Shown one piece after another: positions 16,716 through 25,566 of a stretch of DNA of 64,000 nucleotides. The notes beneath the pieces are model-generated. The model was given only the letters and a program-made list of their open reading frames with translations, did no database searches and was not told the origin of the DNA. The stretch's first letter is position 1, and each line of letters starts with the position of its first letter. This DNA is from JANOYY01 sp043720395. Lineage in GTDB: Bacteria > Actinomycetota > Acidimicrobiia > Acidimicrobiales > JANYDT01. The position numbers and the translations under genes are program-made. The DNA is taken from positions 5,030-69,029 of the forward strand of contig JAYSSR010000083.1 in assembly GCA_043720395.1 (NCBI GenBank), read 5' to 3'.

Positions 16716-18025
16716 ATGCCCAACGTGAATGAGCACTACCCCGACCCGACGCGCCATCCGCGGGCGCGCACGGGACCGTTGAGCGGCGTCCGCCTGACCG
16801 ACTTCTGCTGGATGGGCGTCGGTGCTGTCGCGACCCGACTTCTCGCCGACTTCGGTGCCGAGGTGATCCGCATCGAGGACCGCACGCGCCTCGACATGCC
16901 GCGTCGCCTGCCGCTCTACAAGGGTGCAGGCAAACGTTCCTACGGCGAGGAGGATGCCAACCCGGACCCCAACAAGGGGGGCCTGTTCAACAACTACAAC
17001 CGCAACAAGCTCGGCATCACGTTGAATCTTCGGACGCCGCGCGGCAAGGAACTGGCCGAGGCGTTGATCGCGACGAGCGACGCTCTCACCGAGAACTTCG
17101 CGCCCGGCGTGATGGAGCGTTGGGGGCTCACCGAGGACCATGTCCGCGAACTGAACTCGACATCATCTACGCGCGCATGAGCGGGTTCGGGCACGCGGGC
17201 CCGAACGCCGAGTACCGCAGCTACGGCCCGGTCGTCCAGGCTGCATGCGGGCTCTCGCACATCTCGGGCCTGCCCGGTCAGATGCCGTCGGGCTGGGGCC
17301 TGTCGTACATGGACAACCAGGCCGCTTACTACAACAGCTCCGCCCTGCTCATGGCCCTCCTCGCCCGTAAGGCAACTGGTGTGGGCACCGACGTCGACGT
17401 GTCAGCGGTGGAGGCGGGCGTTGAACTCATCGGACCACTCATGCTCGACGTGAATGTCAACAAGCGCACGACCCGCAATGCGAATTACCCACTTGGCAAC
17501 CGGTTGGAACACCCGAACGCTGCACCGCACGGTGTGTACCCGAGTATCGGCGAGGACCGCTGGGTCGCGATCGCAGTGTTCAACGACGTTGAATGGGCAT
17601 CGTTCGTACGGGCGATTGGTGCGCCGGAATGGACGAACGATGGACGGTTCGCCACCCAGGCAGCCAGGCACGCGAACCAGGACGCTCTCGACGCCTACGT
17701 CAGCGAGTGGACCCGCCTCCGCGATCGCCACGAGGTCATGCACCTCCTCCAAGCGGTGGGTGTCCGCGCGGCGGCGGTACAGGACTCCGAGGACTGCAAC
17801 GAGCACGACCCTCAGTTTGCCGCACGGGGCTCGTTCTTCGAGATGGACCATCCCGTGATCGGTCCCGCCCGTTTCGAGGGTCTGCCGTTCAAGGCATCGA
17901 ACTTCGCACCGGATCACTGGCGGTCGGCACCGCTGCTCGGTGAGGACAACCATCACGTGCTCAGTAGCGTCCTCGGCCTGTCCGACGACGAGGTTGCCGA
18001 GCTGACCGAAGCGGGCGTCATCTAA
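16716..18025 (+). pseudogene. CaiB/BaiF CoA-transferase with a single frameshift
   Basis: Two adjoining frames make one CaiB protein of about 435 residues. The first (from ATG 16716) reads PLSGVRLTDFCWMGVGAVA, FGAEVIRIED, FNNYNRNKLGITLNL and ENFAPGVMERWGL. The second continues DIIYARMSGFGHAGP, then ALLARKATGVGTDVDVS and LLGEDNHHVL. The shift is near 17155; restoring one C (AAC CTC instead of AACTC) reunites the frames. Either a true single-base deletion or a sequencing error in a short C run. CaiB enzymes move CoA between organic acids. The stop overlaps the next CaiB start (TAATG). Confidence 0.85.
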
Positions 18026-19212
18026 TGAGCAGCCCACTAGCGAACCTTCGCGTGATCGAGGTCGCCAACGATCCAGCTGGCGAGATGCTCGGGCTGCAAC
18101 TCGTGAACATGGGTGCGACGGTCATCAAGATCGAGCCGCCCGGCGGCGCGCCGTCACGCCACGCGGGGCCGTATGTCAACGCTGTTGAGGACCCCGAACG
18201 CAGCCTCGCGTACTGGTATTACAACGTTGGCAAGCAGAGCGTCGTGCTCGATCTCGACCAGTCACCGGCGAGGAGCGAACTCGACACCCTGCTGAGCGGC
18301 GCCGACGTCTTCATCACGACGCTGCACCCGCTCGAGCTCGCACGACTCCAGGTCGACCTCGACGCGATCGCAGCCGTGAACCTGCGACTTGTGATCACCT
18401 CGATCACCCCCTTCGGGCTCACCGGGCCGTGGAAGGACTACCTCTCGTCGGACCTCGTCGGCATGGCAGCAAGCGGGCTGCTGATCACGTCCGGCTACGA
18501 CGACCATTCGATTCCGCCGATCCGCCCCGGGGGTGACCAAACCTTCCACATCGCTGCATCATTCGGACTCATCGCCACGATGCTCGCACTGACCGAACGC
18601 GCCAACAACGCGAAGGGCGGTCTGGTCGATGTGTCGATGCACGAGGCTGCGGGTCTCACCGTGGAGCTTGCGAACCCCTTCTGGTTCTACCCACGCGTGG
18701 TTGTGCAGCGTCAGACGTGCCGTCATGCCCAACCTGTGCCGACCCAGTCGGCCATGTTCGAGTGCGGCGATGGCGGCTACGTCTACTTCGCCTTCATCGT
18801 CGCTGAGCCGAAGGCATGGGCCACGCTCGTGGACTGGATGGTGAGCAAGGATCTCGCCGTCGACCTCACGGACGAACAGTATGCGCACGTAGCTTTTCGT
18901 CAGCAGCAGTTCAGCCACATCCAGTCGGTGCTCGAATGCTTCTTCCTCCTGCAGGACGCACAGAGCGCCTACCACGAGGGCCAGGCCCGGGGCCTCCCGA
19001 TCGGCGTGGTAAACGCGCCCGAGGATCTCTACGAGGACGAGCACCTTCGCGAGCGCGGTTTCTTCGCTCCGGTCGACCAACCGGGCTACGGCGAGTTCCT
19101 CCATCCCGGCCCCGTGCTGCGGATGTCGGCTTACGATTCGGTCCCGCCGACCGCAGCGCCCTCGCTCGGCCAGCACACGCAGTCTGTTCTCGAAGGGATC
19201 CGAGTCTCATGA
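18025..19212 (+). CDS. CaiB/BaiF family CoA-transferase
   Basis: 395 residues, complete. The family marks are LRVIEVANDPAGEMLG at the N-terminus, MGATVIKIEPPGG, AYWYYNVGKQSVVLDL (the position of the family's YN/F-N motif), and SITPFGLTGPW. Family III CoA-transferases form interlocked dimers; here the two neighbouring CaiB genes may give a heterodimer, which is an inference from overlap (TAATG) and co-direction. The catalytic aspartate position (usually D-I-xx-G) cannot be fixed with certainty. It ends in an ATGA overlap with a short open frame. Confidence 0.9.
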   Translation: MSSPLANLRVIEVANDPAGEMLGLQLVNMGATVIKIEPPGGAPSRHAGPYVNAVEDPERSLAYWYYNVGKQSVVLDLDQSPARSELDTLLSGADVFITTLHPLELARLQVDLDAIAAVNLRLVITSITPFGLTGPWKDYLSSDLVGMAASGLLITSGYDDHSIPPIRPGGDQTFHIAASFGLIATMLALTERANNAKGGLVDVSMHEAAGLTVELANPFWFYPRVVVQRQTCRHAQPVPTQSAMFECGDGGYVYFAFIVAEPKAWATLVDWMVSKDLAVDLTDEQYAHVAFRQQQFSHIQSVLECFFLLQDAQSAYHEGQARGLPIGVVNAPEDLYEDEHLRERGFFAPVDQPGYGEFLHPGPVLRMSAYDSVPPTAAPSLGQHTQSVLEGIRVS

Positions 19213-19352
19213 GCGTCACGACCAACGAAGACCGCCTTGTCGATCCGTCGCTCGTCGACGATTACCGGACGCTCCGAGGCTCAAACGGCTCAAATCGCGA
19301 TATACCCACCGTCTGCCGCGATCGCCGCGCCGGTCACGAACGATGCGTCATC
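19209..19352 (+). pseudogene. 5' remnant of a gene once following the CaiB genes
   Basis: The frame starts inside the CaiB stop (ATGA) and reads MSVTTNEDRLVDPSLVDDY, a normal-looking beginning, but after about residue 24 it runs antisense into the end of an SDR fragment and loses protein character. The tight coupling suggests a third gene of the operon that was cut off near 19280. The family is not recognisable from so short a piece. Confidence 0.4.
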
Positions 19353-19545
19353 TGAACAGGAACGCCACCACGCTTGCAATCTCCTCCGGACGGGCGCGTC
19401 GGTCCATCGGGATCCGCAGTCGCGACGACGGCTCGATTCGTCTCTCGACGGGCACCTGTGCGCGGTGCAGCGTCTGGGTATTGGTCCGCAGACCGGTCGC
19501 TACGAGCCCGGGGCGTCCACCAGTCGTGTCGCGCATCGCCACACA
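19290..19545 (-). pseudogene. C-terminal fragment of a short-chain dehydrogenase
   Basis: Reading leftward, PGLVATGLRTN, then RIPMDRRARPEEIASVVAFL is a typical SDR C-terminal third. A two-base loss follows, and the next frame ends SDDASFVTGAAIAADGGYI with a natural stop at 19290. The N-terminal two thirds are absent; upstream codons lose resemblance about 50 nt from repeat copy B. It complements the SDR fragment at 14.8-15.4 kb, which lacks exactly this part. Confidence 0.65.
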
Positions 19546-19595
19546 AGTTCGTCGCGTGACGCTTCACCCGGAGAGCCTTGCGTAGGAACCGATCA

Positions 19596-19670
19596 TCGCG
19601 GTACAACCGGTCCCATCGCGGTGCACTTGGCGCGCCCGAAGGTACCGCGAACGCACCGGATGTACCGCGA
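19596..19670 (+). repeat. 75-bp palindromic repeat, copy B
   Basis: Same 75-bp element as at 14751, 34028 and 34140, here on the plus strand and thus in the opposite orientation to copy A. Arms TCGCGGTACAACCGG (19596-19610) and CCGGATGTACCGCGA (19656-19670). From here to 19801 nothing else is recognisable, apart from a short CCACCCGATCCGACCAGC segment without a partner. Confidence 0.9.
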
Positions 19671-19801
19671 CCGGGCCAGCGGACAGGTGTTGGTTCCAGT
19701 CTGGCCCGGCGGACCGACAGAACCACCCGATCCGACCAGCTATCGGATCGGAAGTCATGCGAGGAACTTCCGCTTGCCGCATCCGGTCGTGCCGACCTCC
19801 G

Positions 19802-20206
19802 TCACGACGCGACCTCCCAGTCGGGCACAACGGTTCCATCGTCGCGGCTGTCGAAGCGCACGCGCATTGGTTGCCCTGCGACGAGCGATGGGCGCCCGGG
19901 GAGGTGGCCGACGAGTCGCACGGGCGCGTCGTCCAAGGCCACGAGCACAAGTGTGAACGGCACCGGGAAGGCCGCATGCGTCTGATGTTCGACCACGGTC
20001 CATGTGTAGAGGGTCCCTGTGCCGGGGACCGCCCGCCAGGCGCTGTCCCAGCTCCCGCAGGCGGAACAGTACGCAGTCGGCGCGTGAAGGACCGCGTCGC
20101 AGGATCGGCAGTACCGCACCGCCAGTTCGCCGCGTGACGCCGCCTCGAAGAAGCCGCCCGTGTCGATGTCGTCGGTGACAGGGAGCGAGCGCGGGGCCGG
20201 CATCAC
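19802..20206 (-). CDS. DUF35 OB-fold/zinc-ribbon protein (Zn-ribbon acyl-CoA binding)
   Basis: 134 residues. A rubredoxin-like zinc ribbon with four cysteines, YCRSCDAVLHAPTAYCSACG, is followed by an OB-fold domain (LYTWTVVEHQTH, FTLVLVALDDAPVRLVGHL). DUF35 proteins are partners of thiolase-like proteins, and in steroid degradation they form complexes with thiolases or aldolases. Its ATG overlaps the upstream thiolase stop by four bases, which confirms the pairing. Confidence 0.9.
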   Translation of the reverse strand: MMPAPRSLPVTDDIDTGGFFEAASRGELAVRYCRSCDAVLHAPTAYCSACGSWDSAWRAVPGTGTLYTWTVVEHQTHAAFPVPFTLVLVALDDAPVRLVGHLPGRPSLVAGQPMRVRFDSRDDGTVVPDWEVAS

Positions 20207-21417
20207 GCGGCCCGCAGGATGAGGGCGCTACCTGGCGGAAGGGCCGAGGACGTTACGAGGCAGGTCCTCGCGCCCTGCACCTGACCGGTCGATCGGCCGC
20301 GGATCTGCTTCACCCCTTCGACGATGTGGCCCATTCCGTGGATGTAGCCCTCGGAGAGGTGGCCCCCGCCGGTGTTGATCGGCACCGTCCCGCCGAGTTC
20401 GATCGCGCCACTCGCGGCGAAGGGACCGCCCTCGCCCTTCTTGCAGAATCCATAGTCCTCAAGCTGCAGGAGCACGGTGATGCTGAAGCAGTCGTAGAGC
20501 TGCGCAACGTCGATGTCTTCTGGCCCCATCCCGGCCCGGCGATAGAGGGCGCGGGCGGTGGCCTGAGCGGAGCCGTCGGTGATCGATTCGCGCCACAGGA
20601 TCGGGAACTGCTGGCCGGGCTGCGGTCGCGCGGGTGCCGCTTGCGCAACGGCACGGATCAATGCAGGCGGGTTCGGCGCGTCCATGGCTCGTTCCGTCGA
20701 AGTCACGATCACCGCAGCGGCGCCGTCGGTTTCCAGGCAGAAGTCGAACAGGCGCAGAGGTTCGGAGATCCACCTTGCACCGAGGTAGTCATCCATCGTG
20801 AGCGGGCGGCCGTGCATCTGCGCCGCCGGGTTCGTGAGGGCACGGTTGCGGCACGCGATCGGTATCGCTCCGAGCTCAGTCTCCGTTGTTCCGTATTCGA
20901 TCATGTGTCGACGCGCTGCCATCGCGAAGATCTGGCCGGGCGTGTTCATACCGTATGGTGCGAAGAACTCGTCGTAGGAGCCGTCTCCGCCGACCCGTTG
21001 CGCCGTCGCCGACGGCGGTGCCTGACCGTACCTTCGTCCGGACCTGCCGTTGAGCGCACGGAACACGAGGACGTTGGTCGCGAGGCCTGCGCGGACCGCT
21101 GCGACCGCCTGACCGACCATCGCGCTCGGCGCGACGCCCCCTGGCCCGACGGCACCCCAGTACTCGACGTTGTCGAGTCGCATTGTGTGGATGAGGTCGT
21201 TCGTGCGCACGAGGTTCGAGTCGCACGTGACGATCCCGTCGATGTCCCCGACGCTCAGGCCGGCATCGACGATCGCGGCGAGCGACGCCTGGATGGCAAG
21301 CGTCAGATCGGACCGGCCGGAGTTCCTGCTGTAGTCGGTCGTGCCGATTCCGGAGACGGCGCAGCGGTCGCGGTGCTCGGTTTCGGCGGTCATCGTGTGC
21401 GATCTCGCATGGTTCAA
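20203..21417 (-). CDS. thiolase family protein (SCP-x/lipid-transfer type)
   Basis: 404 residues from ATG 21417 (MNHARSHTMTAETEH; ATG at 21393 is an alternative). The segments CAVSGIGTTDYSRNSGRS, VGQAVAAVRAGLATNVLVFRA, FDFCLETDGAAAVIV and INTGGGHLSEGYIHGMGH match the nondecarboxylating/SCP-x-like thiolases. Many of these lack the usual nucleophile cysteine; the expected position here reads GGVAPSAMVGQ, with no cysteine, while the C-terminal GGGH histidine is present. With the DUF35 partner it probably acts on a steroid or fatty acyl-CoA side chain. Confidence 0.9.
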   Translation of the reverse strand: MNHARSHTMTAETEHRDRCAVSGIGTTDYSRNSGRSDLTLAIQASLAAIVDAGLSVGDIDGIVTCDSNLVRTNDLIHTMRLDNVEYWGAVGPGGVAPSAMVGQAVAAVRAGLATNVLVFRALNGRSGRRYGQAPPSATAQRVGGDGSYDEFFAPYGMNTPGQIFAMAARRHMIEYGTTETELGAIPIACRNRALTNPAAQMHGRPLTMDDYLGARWISEPLRLFDFCLETDGAAAVIVTSTERAMDAPNPPALIRAVAQAAPARPQPGQQFPILWRESITDGSAQATARALYRRAGMGPEDIDVAQLYDCFSITVLLQLEDYGFCKKGEGGPFAASGAIELGGTVPINTGGGHLSEGYIHGMGHIVEGVKQIRGRSTGQVQGARTCLVTSSALPPGSALILRAA

Positions 21418-21530
21418 GTTTCTCGCTTCTCCGCGAGGCTGCGGGGACGCAATCGGACCATGCCGAGCGAGTCCCTGTCAACAATCATGATGAGGAATGG
21501 CGCTCGACGTCGGCCGCTAGCGTCGAGCGG

Positions 21531-22379
21531 ATGACCCACCGCAGTTCTGCCGGTCCCGCGCGTCGCAAGGGCGCATCGACGACCGTGACGGCCCGACCCG
21601 CCGCGGTTGCATCGAAACCGAACTGCATAGCCATTGCCCCGAGCGGTGGCCTGAACCGACCCCTGAAAACGTCCGAAGTGGTCGCACGCGATGTTGTTCG
21701 CGACATCATCGAGCGCCGCCTGCAGCCTGGCGACAGCCTTCCACCTGAAACCGCAATGCAGGAACTCTACGGAGTGAGTCGGGAGTCCTTGCGTGAGGGG
21801 CTCCGCCTGCTGGAAGTTCAAGGGCTCATCACGATACGTCGCGGCCCGGGAGGTGGGCCCATCGTCGGAACCGTCGATCCGGCGAATCTCGGCCGTGTGT
21901 CGACGCTATACTACTATCTTGCGGGCGCGACGTATCGGGAACTCTTCGACGCCTGGGTGCTCTCGGAGGCGATGATCGCCGAATTGGCGGCGTCGAATCC
22001 GAGCGCGGAACAACGTATGGCGGCGCTTGGCCAATACCTTGCGAAGGGTTCGGCCCCACAGTCCGAAGCGGAAATCGACGTATTCATCGGTGCGCACGTT
22101 GGGTTCCACGCGGCGATTGCCGACCTCGCGGGCAATCGGGTGCTGTCCTTGGTGCTGCAGACGAGCGGCCAAATCGTGAGCCACCACATGGCCATGGAGG
22201 ACGACCCGAGAGCGCTGGCTGACATGTTGGAGCGCGAGCACCTTGGTCTCGCGAAAGCGATCATCGCGGGCAAGCCTGCCAAGGCCCGCCGACTCATGGA
22301 GGAACACATCCGCAGTGTCGTTGCGGTGAACGAGGCGCACTTCGGTCACAAGATCGACAACTTCATCGAGTGGCGCTGA
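21531..22379 (+). CDS. FadR/GntR-family transcriptional regulator
   Basis: 282 residues. A 40-residue basic, disordered N-terminal stretch precedes the winged helix-turn-helix (VVARDVVRDIIERRLQPGD, ETAMQELYGVSRESLREGL, GLITIRRGPGGGPIV). The FCD ligand domain follows (SEAMIAELAA, HVGFHAAIADLAGNRVL, EHLGLAKAI) with the histidines that hold a metal in this subclass. It diverges from the thiolase/DUF35 pair, so it may control it; the shared region is 113 nt. The ligand is probably an acyl-CoA or small acid, unproven. Confidence 0.9.
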   Translation: MTHRSSAGPARRKGASTTVTARPAAVASKPNCIAIAPSGGLNRPLKTSEVVARDVVRDIIERRLQPGDSLPPETAMQELYGVSRESLREGLRLLEVQGLITIRRGPGGGPIVGTVDPANLGRVSTLYYYLAGATYRELFDAWVLSEAMIAELAASNPSAEQRMAALGQYLAKGSAPQSEAEIDVFIGAHVGFHAAIADLAGNRVLSLVLQTSGQIVSHHMAMEDDPRALADMLEREHLGLAKAIIAGKPAKARRLMEEHIRSVVAVNEAHFGHKIDNFIEWR

Positions 22380-22411
22380 TGCTCTACCTACGTGGCGAGT
22401 CGACGTCACGG

Positions 22412-23254
22412 CTACACGGCCGCTGCAGCGCTCGACTCGATGAGCCTGAGTAGGTCGTCGCGTGTTGCGGAGCCGCGCGGCAGCACCACCAGCCGATCGA
22501 CGCCGAGTGCCCGATACTGTTCGATGAGTTCTGGCGTGAGCGGCACGGGCGGAGGCGTCACCGAGATCTCGAGGGACGCAAGCGACGATGGCCGGTCGTG
22601 CTGCGTGCCAGCCTGAGCCAGGGCCGCGAGGCATTTCGCCGTGCGCTCCACGTCGAGTCCGAACCCGTACCAGCCCTCGCACAGTCGTACCGCTCGCGAG
22701 TACGCGGGTTCGGAGTGCCCGCCCATCACCACAGGGATCGGACGCTGCACCGGGCGCGGATACGCCTGCACGCCCGAGAACGACCAGTACGGGCCCACAT
22801 GTGCGGGCGTTTCCATCGTCCACACCGCTCGCATCGCGGCGATCGCGTCCTCAGTGCGTCCACCGCGATCGTTGTACGGCACGTGGAGGGCATCGAACTC
22901 CGGACGCAGATATCCAGCGCCGACACCGAAAATCAAGCGTCCTTTCGACGCCACATCGAGCGATGCCATCTCCTTCGCCAGGACGAGCGGATTGCGCTGC
23001 GGAAGGATGATGATGCCGGTGGCGAGGCGGATCGTAGTTGTCTGTGCTGCGATGAACGCCAGTGCAACTGCTGGGTCGAGCATCGGCGTGAGCGGACCCG
23101 CCGGTGACGGCGGTGCCTGTGGGTCGGGCAGCACCACATGCTCGCCGGTCCAAACGGAATCGAATCCGGCCGCCTCCGCGGCGATCGCGATTTCGGCACC
23201 GACGTAGGGATCGCCGCACACGTTGTTGTTGATCGAGAACAGTCCGAGGTTCAT
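22412..23254 (-). CDS. LLM-class F420-dependent oxidoreductase
   Basis: 280 residues. MNLGLFSINNNVCGDPYVG begins the barrel; AEAAGFDSVWTGEHVVLP, LATGIIILPQRNPLVLAKE and GRLIFGVGAGYLRPEF are the family's hallmark segments. These proteins use coenzyme F420 (or FMN in the luciferase group) for hydride transfer; the actinobacterial subgroup with the GEHVVLP motif is usually F420-dependent. The substrate is unknown. It is convergent with the GntR gene (32 nt apart) and on its own transcription unit. Confidence 0.9.
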   Translation of the reverse strand: MNLGLFSINNNVCGDPYVGAEIAIAAEAAGFDSVWTGEHVVLPDPQAPPSPAGPLTPMLDPAVALAFIAAQTTTIRLATGIIILPQRNPLVLAKEMASLDVASKGRLIFGVGAGYLRPEFDALHVPYNDRGGRTEDAIAAMRAVWTMETPAHVGPYWSFSGVQAYPRPVQRPIPVVMGGHSEPAYSRAVRLCEGWYGFGLDVERTAKCLAALAQAGTQHDRPSSLASLEISVTPPPVPLTPELIEQYRALGVDRLVVLPRGSATRDDLLRLIESSAAAAV

Positions 23255-23384
23255 GGACGGAAGCTAACTCGTTCGGAAGGAGATCAAGCAGACAGGCAGT
23301 GACGCGCCGATCGGCGTCCCCGAAGGAACGCCGACCGGCAGCGAACGATTCAGGCAACCTTGGTTGCCAAACAGAGCCAGTCGC

Positions 23385-25124
23385 TCAGGTGACGGTCAGC
23401 GAAACCGGCGAAGTGTAGGAGCCGAGCGCAGCGACGGTGCCGACGATTGCCACGGCATACGTTCCGGCGGCTGCCCCGGCCGGAATCGCGAGGTTGACGG
23501 TGGTGCCGACCGTGTTGGGGTTGACCGTGTACGTCGTAACCATGCCCGTGGGCCCACCCGTGACCGTAAAGGTGATCGGGACGGGTGTGACCGACGCGGA
23601 CCAGGTCACCGGGACCGTCACGATCAGCGTCGTGCCCTTTGCGGCTGAGACTGCGCTCGGCACCGTCATTGTGAACGACGTGGTGTTGACCGTCGCCGTC
23701 CCGATAACGAGCGTGAGGTTGCTCTTGAACTCGATTCCACCTTGCACGGTGGTGAACGTCACGGCGTAGGAGCCGGGCACCGTGGCAGCCGTTGTTGAGA
23801 TCGTGATCGTGAGGACAGAACCGCTCACACTGTACGAAGCGGATGCACCTGCGGGCAGGCCAACAACCGAGAGCGCCGGGACTCCCGTGGCGGTCGTTGT
23901 GACTGCCACCGTGCCACTCGCCCCAGGCGCGAGCGCGAGCGGGTTCGGCGAGATCGTGGACGAGTTTGTGGTTTCGGTAATGACGAGTGTGAGTGTCGCT
24001 GCGACGCTCACACTGTCACTCGCCGCTCGGATGCCGATCGCGTAGGTGCCGGGGGTGGCGGCGCTGTTCACCGTGACCGTGAGTAGCGACGCGACGGCCG
24101 TTGTTCCGTTCGTGCCGAACGCTGCCGTGACACCCGCAGGCAGGGGATCGGTCGTCCACGTGACGTTCGACGCGCTGACGGCGCGGGAGAGGGCGGCCGT
24201 CGTCGTGCCACTCGCGCCACGCGGAAGGGTGAGCGACGCTGGCGTCAAAGTGACACCGACGCTCGTGACGTTCAGTACGAAGGTTGCCGTGCGGCCCCGG
24301 ACCCGGACGGTGACCGTTGTCGTGCCGAGACTGGTGGACGGCCCGGCCGTGAGGCGGATCGTGGACGTCGCTGCGGTGCCGGGGATCGGATCAATCGAAC
24401 CGGTCGCGCCCGATGGCAGATTTTCCAGGCTGCCGAGCAATTCCTCATTGAAGCCGCCGGTTCGCGTGATCTTCAACGTGGCCGTGGTCGTGCCACCGGC
24501 AGGGACCGAAACGGTGGCTGGGTCGACGGCGAGCGTGTAGTCCTTGAAGGGCGTCGTGGATGTCGTGGTCGCCGCGATGGTGGTCGTGGGCGACGTCGTC
24601 GTGGTGACGACAGAAGGCAGCGTGGTAGGAGTCGGAGGGGACGTCGGGAGCACCGTGGTCGCACCGACGCGCACCTTGATGGTGGCCCGTGACGTCTGCC
24701 CCTTGCTCGATCCGCTGACGGTCAGCGTGAAGTTCTTCGGGGCCATCGTGGAGCGGGCCGAGATGATGAGCGTCGAGACCTTGGACGCCGTCCGAAGCGG
24801 GTTCGCGGTCGTTGTAACCGTGACGCCCGCCGGGAGACCGTTGACGCCGAGGTAGATCGGGTTGCTAAAGCCCTTGGTGCGCGTCGACGTGATGACGACC
24901 GAGGAGTTCGTGCCGGGCGCAATGTCGACGGTGGTCGGACTCACACGTAGCGAGAACAAGACTTTTGGTGCTGCTTTGACCTTGGTTGCTGCCCCGGAAC
25001 TGCCTGCGAAGCCGACAGGCAGCATCAACGCGACTGCGGTCACAGCCGCGATTGCGGCAACGGTAGGACGCAGCCGATTACGGGCGAACCGAACATTCCG
25101 GTTGGGTGTGCTGGGAAGTGGCAT
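23385..25124 (-). CDS. large secreted protein with Ig-like/cohesin-type beta domains
   Basis: 579 residues. An N-terminal signal peptide (hydrophobic VAAIAAVTAVALMLPVGFAG, ending around GAAT) indicates export. The mature part repeats beta-sandwich units of about 85-100 residues, each with a pattern of PGTSGTTTVT, a T-x-x-G-x-P-x-G-V loop and an x-YTLTV edge. A Thr/Pro-rich linker around residues 158-195 (TTTTSPTTTIAATTTSTTP) separates the first unit from the rest. It ends LTVT with no sorting motif or anchor. A surface or matrix protein is likely; a precise function is not visible. Confidence 0.75.
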   Translation of the reverse strand: MPLPSTPNRNVRFARNRLRPTVAAIAAVTAVALMLPVGFAGSSGAATKVKAAPKVLFSLRVSPTTVDIAPGTNSSVVITSTRTKGFSNPIYLGVNGLPAGVTVTTTANPLRTASKVSTLIISARSTMAPKNFTLTVSGSSKGQTSRATIKVRVGATTVLPTSPPTPTTLPSVVTTTTSPTTTIAATTTSTTPFKDYTLAVDPATVSVPAGGTTTATLKITRTGGFNEELLGSLENLPSGATGSIDPIPGTAATSTIRLTAGPSTSLGTTTVTVRVRGRTATFVLNVTSVGVTLTPASLTLPRGASGTTTAALSRAVSASNVTWTTDPLPAGVTAAFGTNGTTAVASLLTVTVNSAATPGTYAIGIRAASDSVSVAATLTLVITETTNSSTISPNPLALAPGASGTVAVTTTATGVPALSVVGLPAGASASYSVSGSVLTITISTTAATVPGSYAVTFTTVQGGIEFKSNLTLVIGTATVNTTSFTMTVPSAVSAAKGTTLIVTVPVTWSASVTPVPITFTVTGGPTGMVTTYTVNPNTVGTTVNLAIPAGAAAGTYAVAIVGTVAALGSYTSPVSLTVT

Positions 25125-25311
25125 GTGGGCTCCAGAGCTGGACGTTGCCGGCAGCGCAGGTCAGCACTACCGAGCTTGCCAGCGTACGCGGGCGAGACCT
25201 TCAATTCGCGGCTCCCGTGTCAGGGAAGTGTGAGGGAATCGGCGGGGCGCGGAAGCCGCAGCCTGGTTTCAATACACGCAACGACCTGTCGGCCGAGATG
25301 GGGTCCGCTCC

Positions 25312-25563
25312 ATGTTGCGCAATCCGGGCGTCGTCGAAACCGACCTCGGCGACGAGGTCGTCCTCCTCGACCCGCATACTCGGGCGATGTTTTCGCTCAA
25401 TGCCACGGGTCGCGTCGTCTGGCAATATCTCGACGAGGGCACGGAGGCGATCACGGCGAGACTCGTCGGTCAATTCGAGGTCTCAGGCGAGCGCGCGCGC
25501 AGCGACGTTGCCCTGGTACTTGCGGACCTTCGCTCGGCCGGGCTCATACAAGACCCGGGCTGA
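25312..25563 (+). CDS. PqqD-like peptide-chaperone protein
   Basis: 83 residues, close to the usual 80-100. The winged-helix PqqD segments are present: VVLLDPHTRAMFSLNATGRVVW, then EVSGERARSDVALVLADL and AGLI at the end. PqqD-like proteins bind a precursor peptide and deliver it to a radical-SAM or other modifying enzyme; paired with HPr-kinase-like proteins they are found in lasso-peptide and similar loci. No precursor or modification enzyme is found here. Three bases separate it from the next gene. Confidence 0.8.
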   Translation: MLRNPGVVETDLGDEVVLLDPHTRAMFSLNATGRVVWQYLDEGTEAITARLVGQFEVSGERARSDVALVLADLRSAGLIQDPG

Positions 25564-25566
25564 GGC

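Noticed and set aside
20203..21417. A normal biosynthetic or degradative thiolase with a nucleophile cysteine
   Set aside because: No cysteine is seen at the usual position. The pairing with a DUF35 protein fits the SCP-x-like group better.
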